DNA of 64,000 bases from Burkholderia sp. OK233 (GTDB taxonomy: Bacteria > Pseudomonadota > Gammaproteobacteria > Burkholderiales > Burkholderiaceae), in assembly GCF_900230185.1 (NCBI RefSeq), contig NZ_OCSR01000001.1:62001-126000 (forward strand), given 5' to 3'. Every line of letters begins with the position of its first letter. Position 1 is the first letter of the stretch. Below, one piece after another: positions 63,993-64,000 of the stretch. Both the position numbers and the translations under genes were made by a program. The notes below the pieces were generated by a model. It worked only from the letters and a program-made list of their open reading frames with translations, searched no databases and was not told the DNA's origin.

Positions 63993-64000
63993 CCGCTGGA

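Overview
The window is GC-rich DNA from a Burkholderiaceae bacterium, most likely Paraburkholderia, Caballeronia or Burkholderia. The pointers are a PHB-type phasin, a DUF2844/DUF3443 secreted pair, a GlxA-like regulator of a type I associate with Burkholderia, a clean Shine-Dalgarno before most intact genes, and many small general-stress proteins. No rRNA, ribosomal-protein, CRISPR or phage structural genes are visible. The dense mix of insertion sequences, truncated genes and internal duplications marks this as an accessory or plastic region, for example part of a secondary chromosome or megaplasmid; that assignment is inference.

Layout. 1-13 kb: small stress and membrane proteins (DUF883, GlsB/YeaQ, a phasin, a hemerythrin, a YqjDEK-like operon) between decayed genes (PRC-barrel, a DDE transposase, manganese catalase, a receiver protein, a RecQ-like helicase); a cluster of DnaA-box-like sites lies near 4.2 kb. 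13-25 kb: an Nramp-like transporter, truncated SYLF and PRC-barrel copies, a complete IS4-family element with a 9-bp target duplication, a ParB-like protein, a DUF421 protein, a decayed MgtC gene, a YihY/BrkB membrane protein, an IS630 element and an IS110 fragment. 25-37 kb: PRC-barrel protein, an acyl-CoA-dehydrogenase-like plus NodS-like methyltransferase pair, a ferritin-like protein, DUF2252, a broken AI-2E transporter, a GT2 glycosyltransferase, the intact SYLF lipoprotein, CsbD and a GT4 glycosyltransferase.

37-46.6 kb is the most structured part: three small heat shock protein (Hsp20) genes and a tRNA-Lys(TTT), then a 4-TM protein, an HPF-like/sigma-like fusion, a frameshifted dnaK copy and a 7Fe ferredoxin, then the tRNA-Lys and two Hsp20 genes again in inverted orientation. 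The two arms form an inverted repeat of about 1.3-1.5 kb around a core of about 5.2 kb, a layout that recombination could invert.

47-64 kb: a 1218-residue autotransporter followed by a 5'-truncated glycosyltransferase; a four-gene signalling operon on the minus strand (histidine kinase, CheY-like receiver, CheC-like phosphatase, receiver with a degenerate HD-GYP domain); an IS256 element; the DUF2844-DUF3443 secreted pair; an IS6 remnant; a broken GlxA-like regulator; and three very small genes at the right edge.

Functionally the intact genes point to envelope and general stress tolerance: chaperones, ribosome hibernation, iron and redox proteins, and PRC-barrel, CsbD, DUF883 and GlsB proteins. 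The many paralogues in different states of decay (PRC-barrel, SYLF, CheY receivers, Hsp20, GT4, holin-like) suggest repeated duplication and loss. Several genes carry isolated frameshifts. I cannot exclude assembly errors for those, but the in-frame nonsense codons, lost catalytic residues and internal deletions argue for real decay in most.
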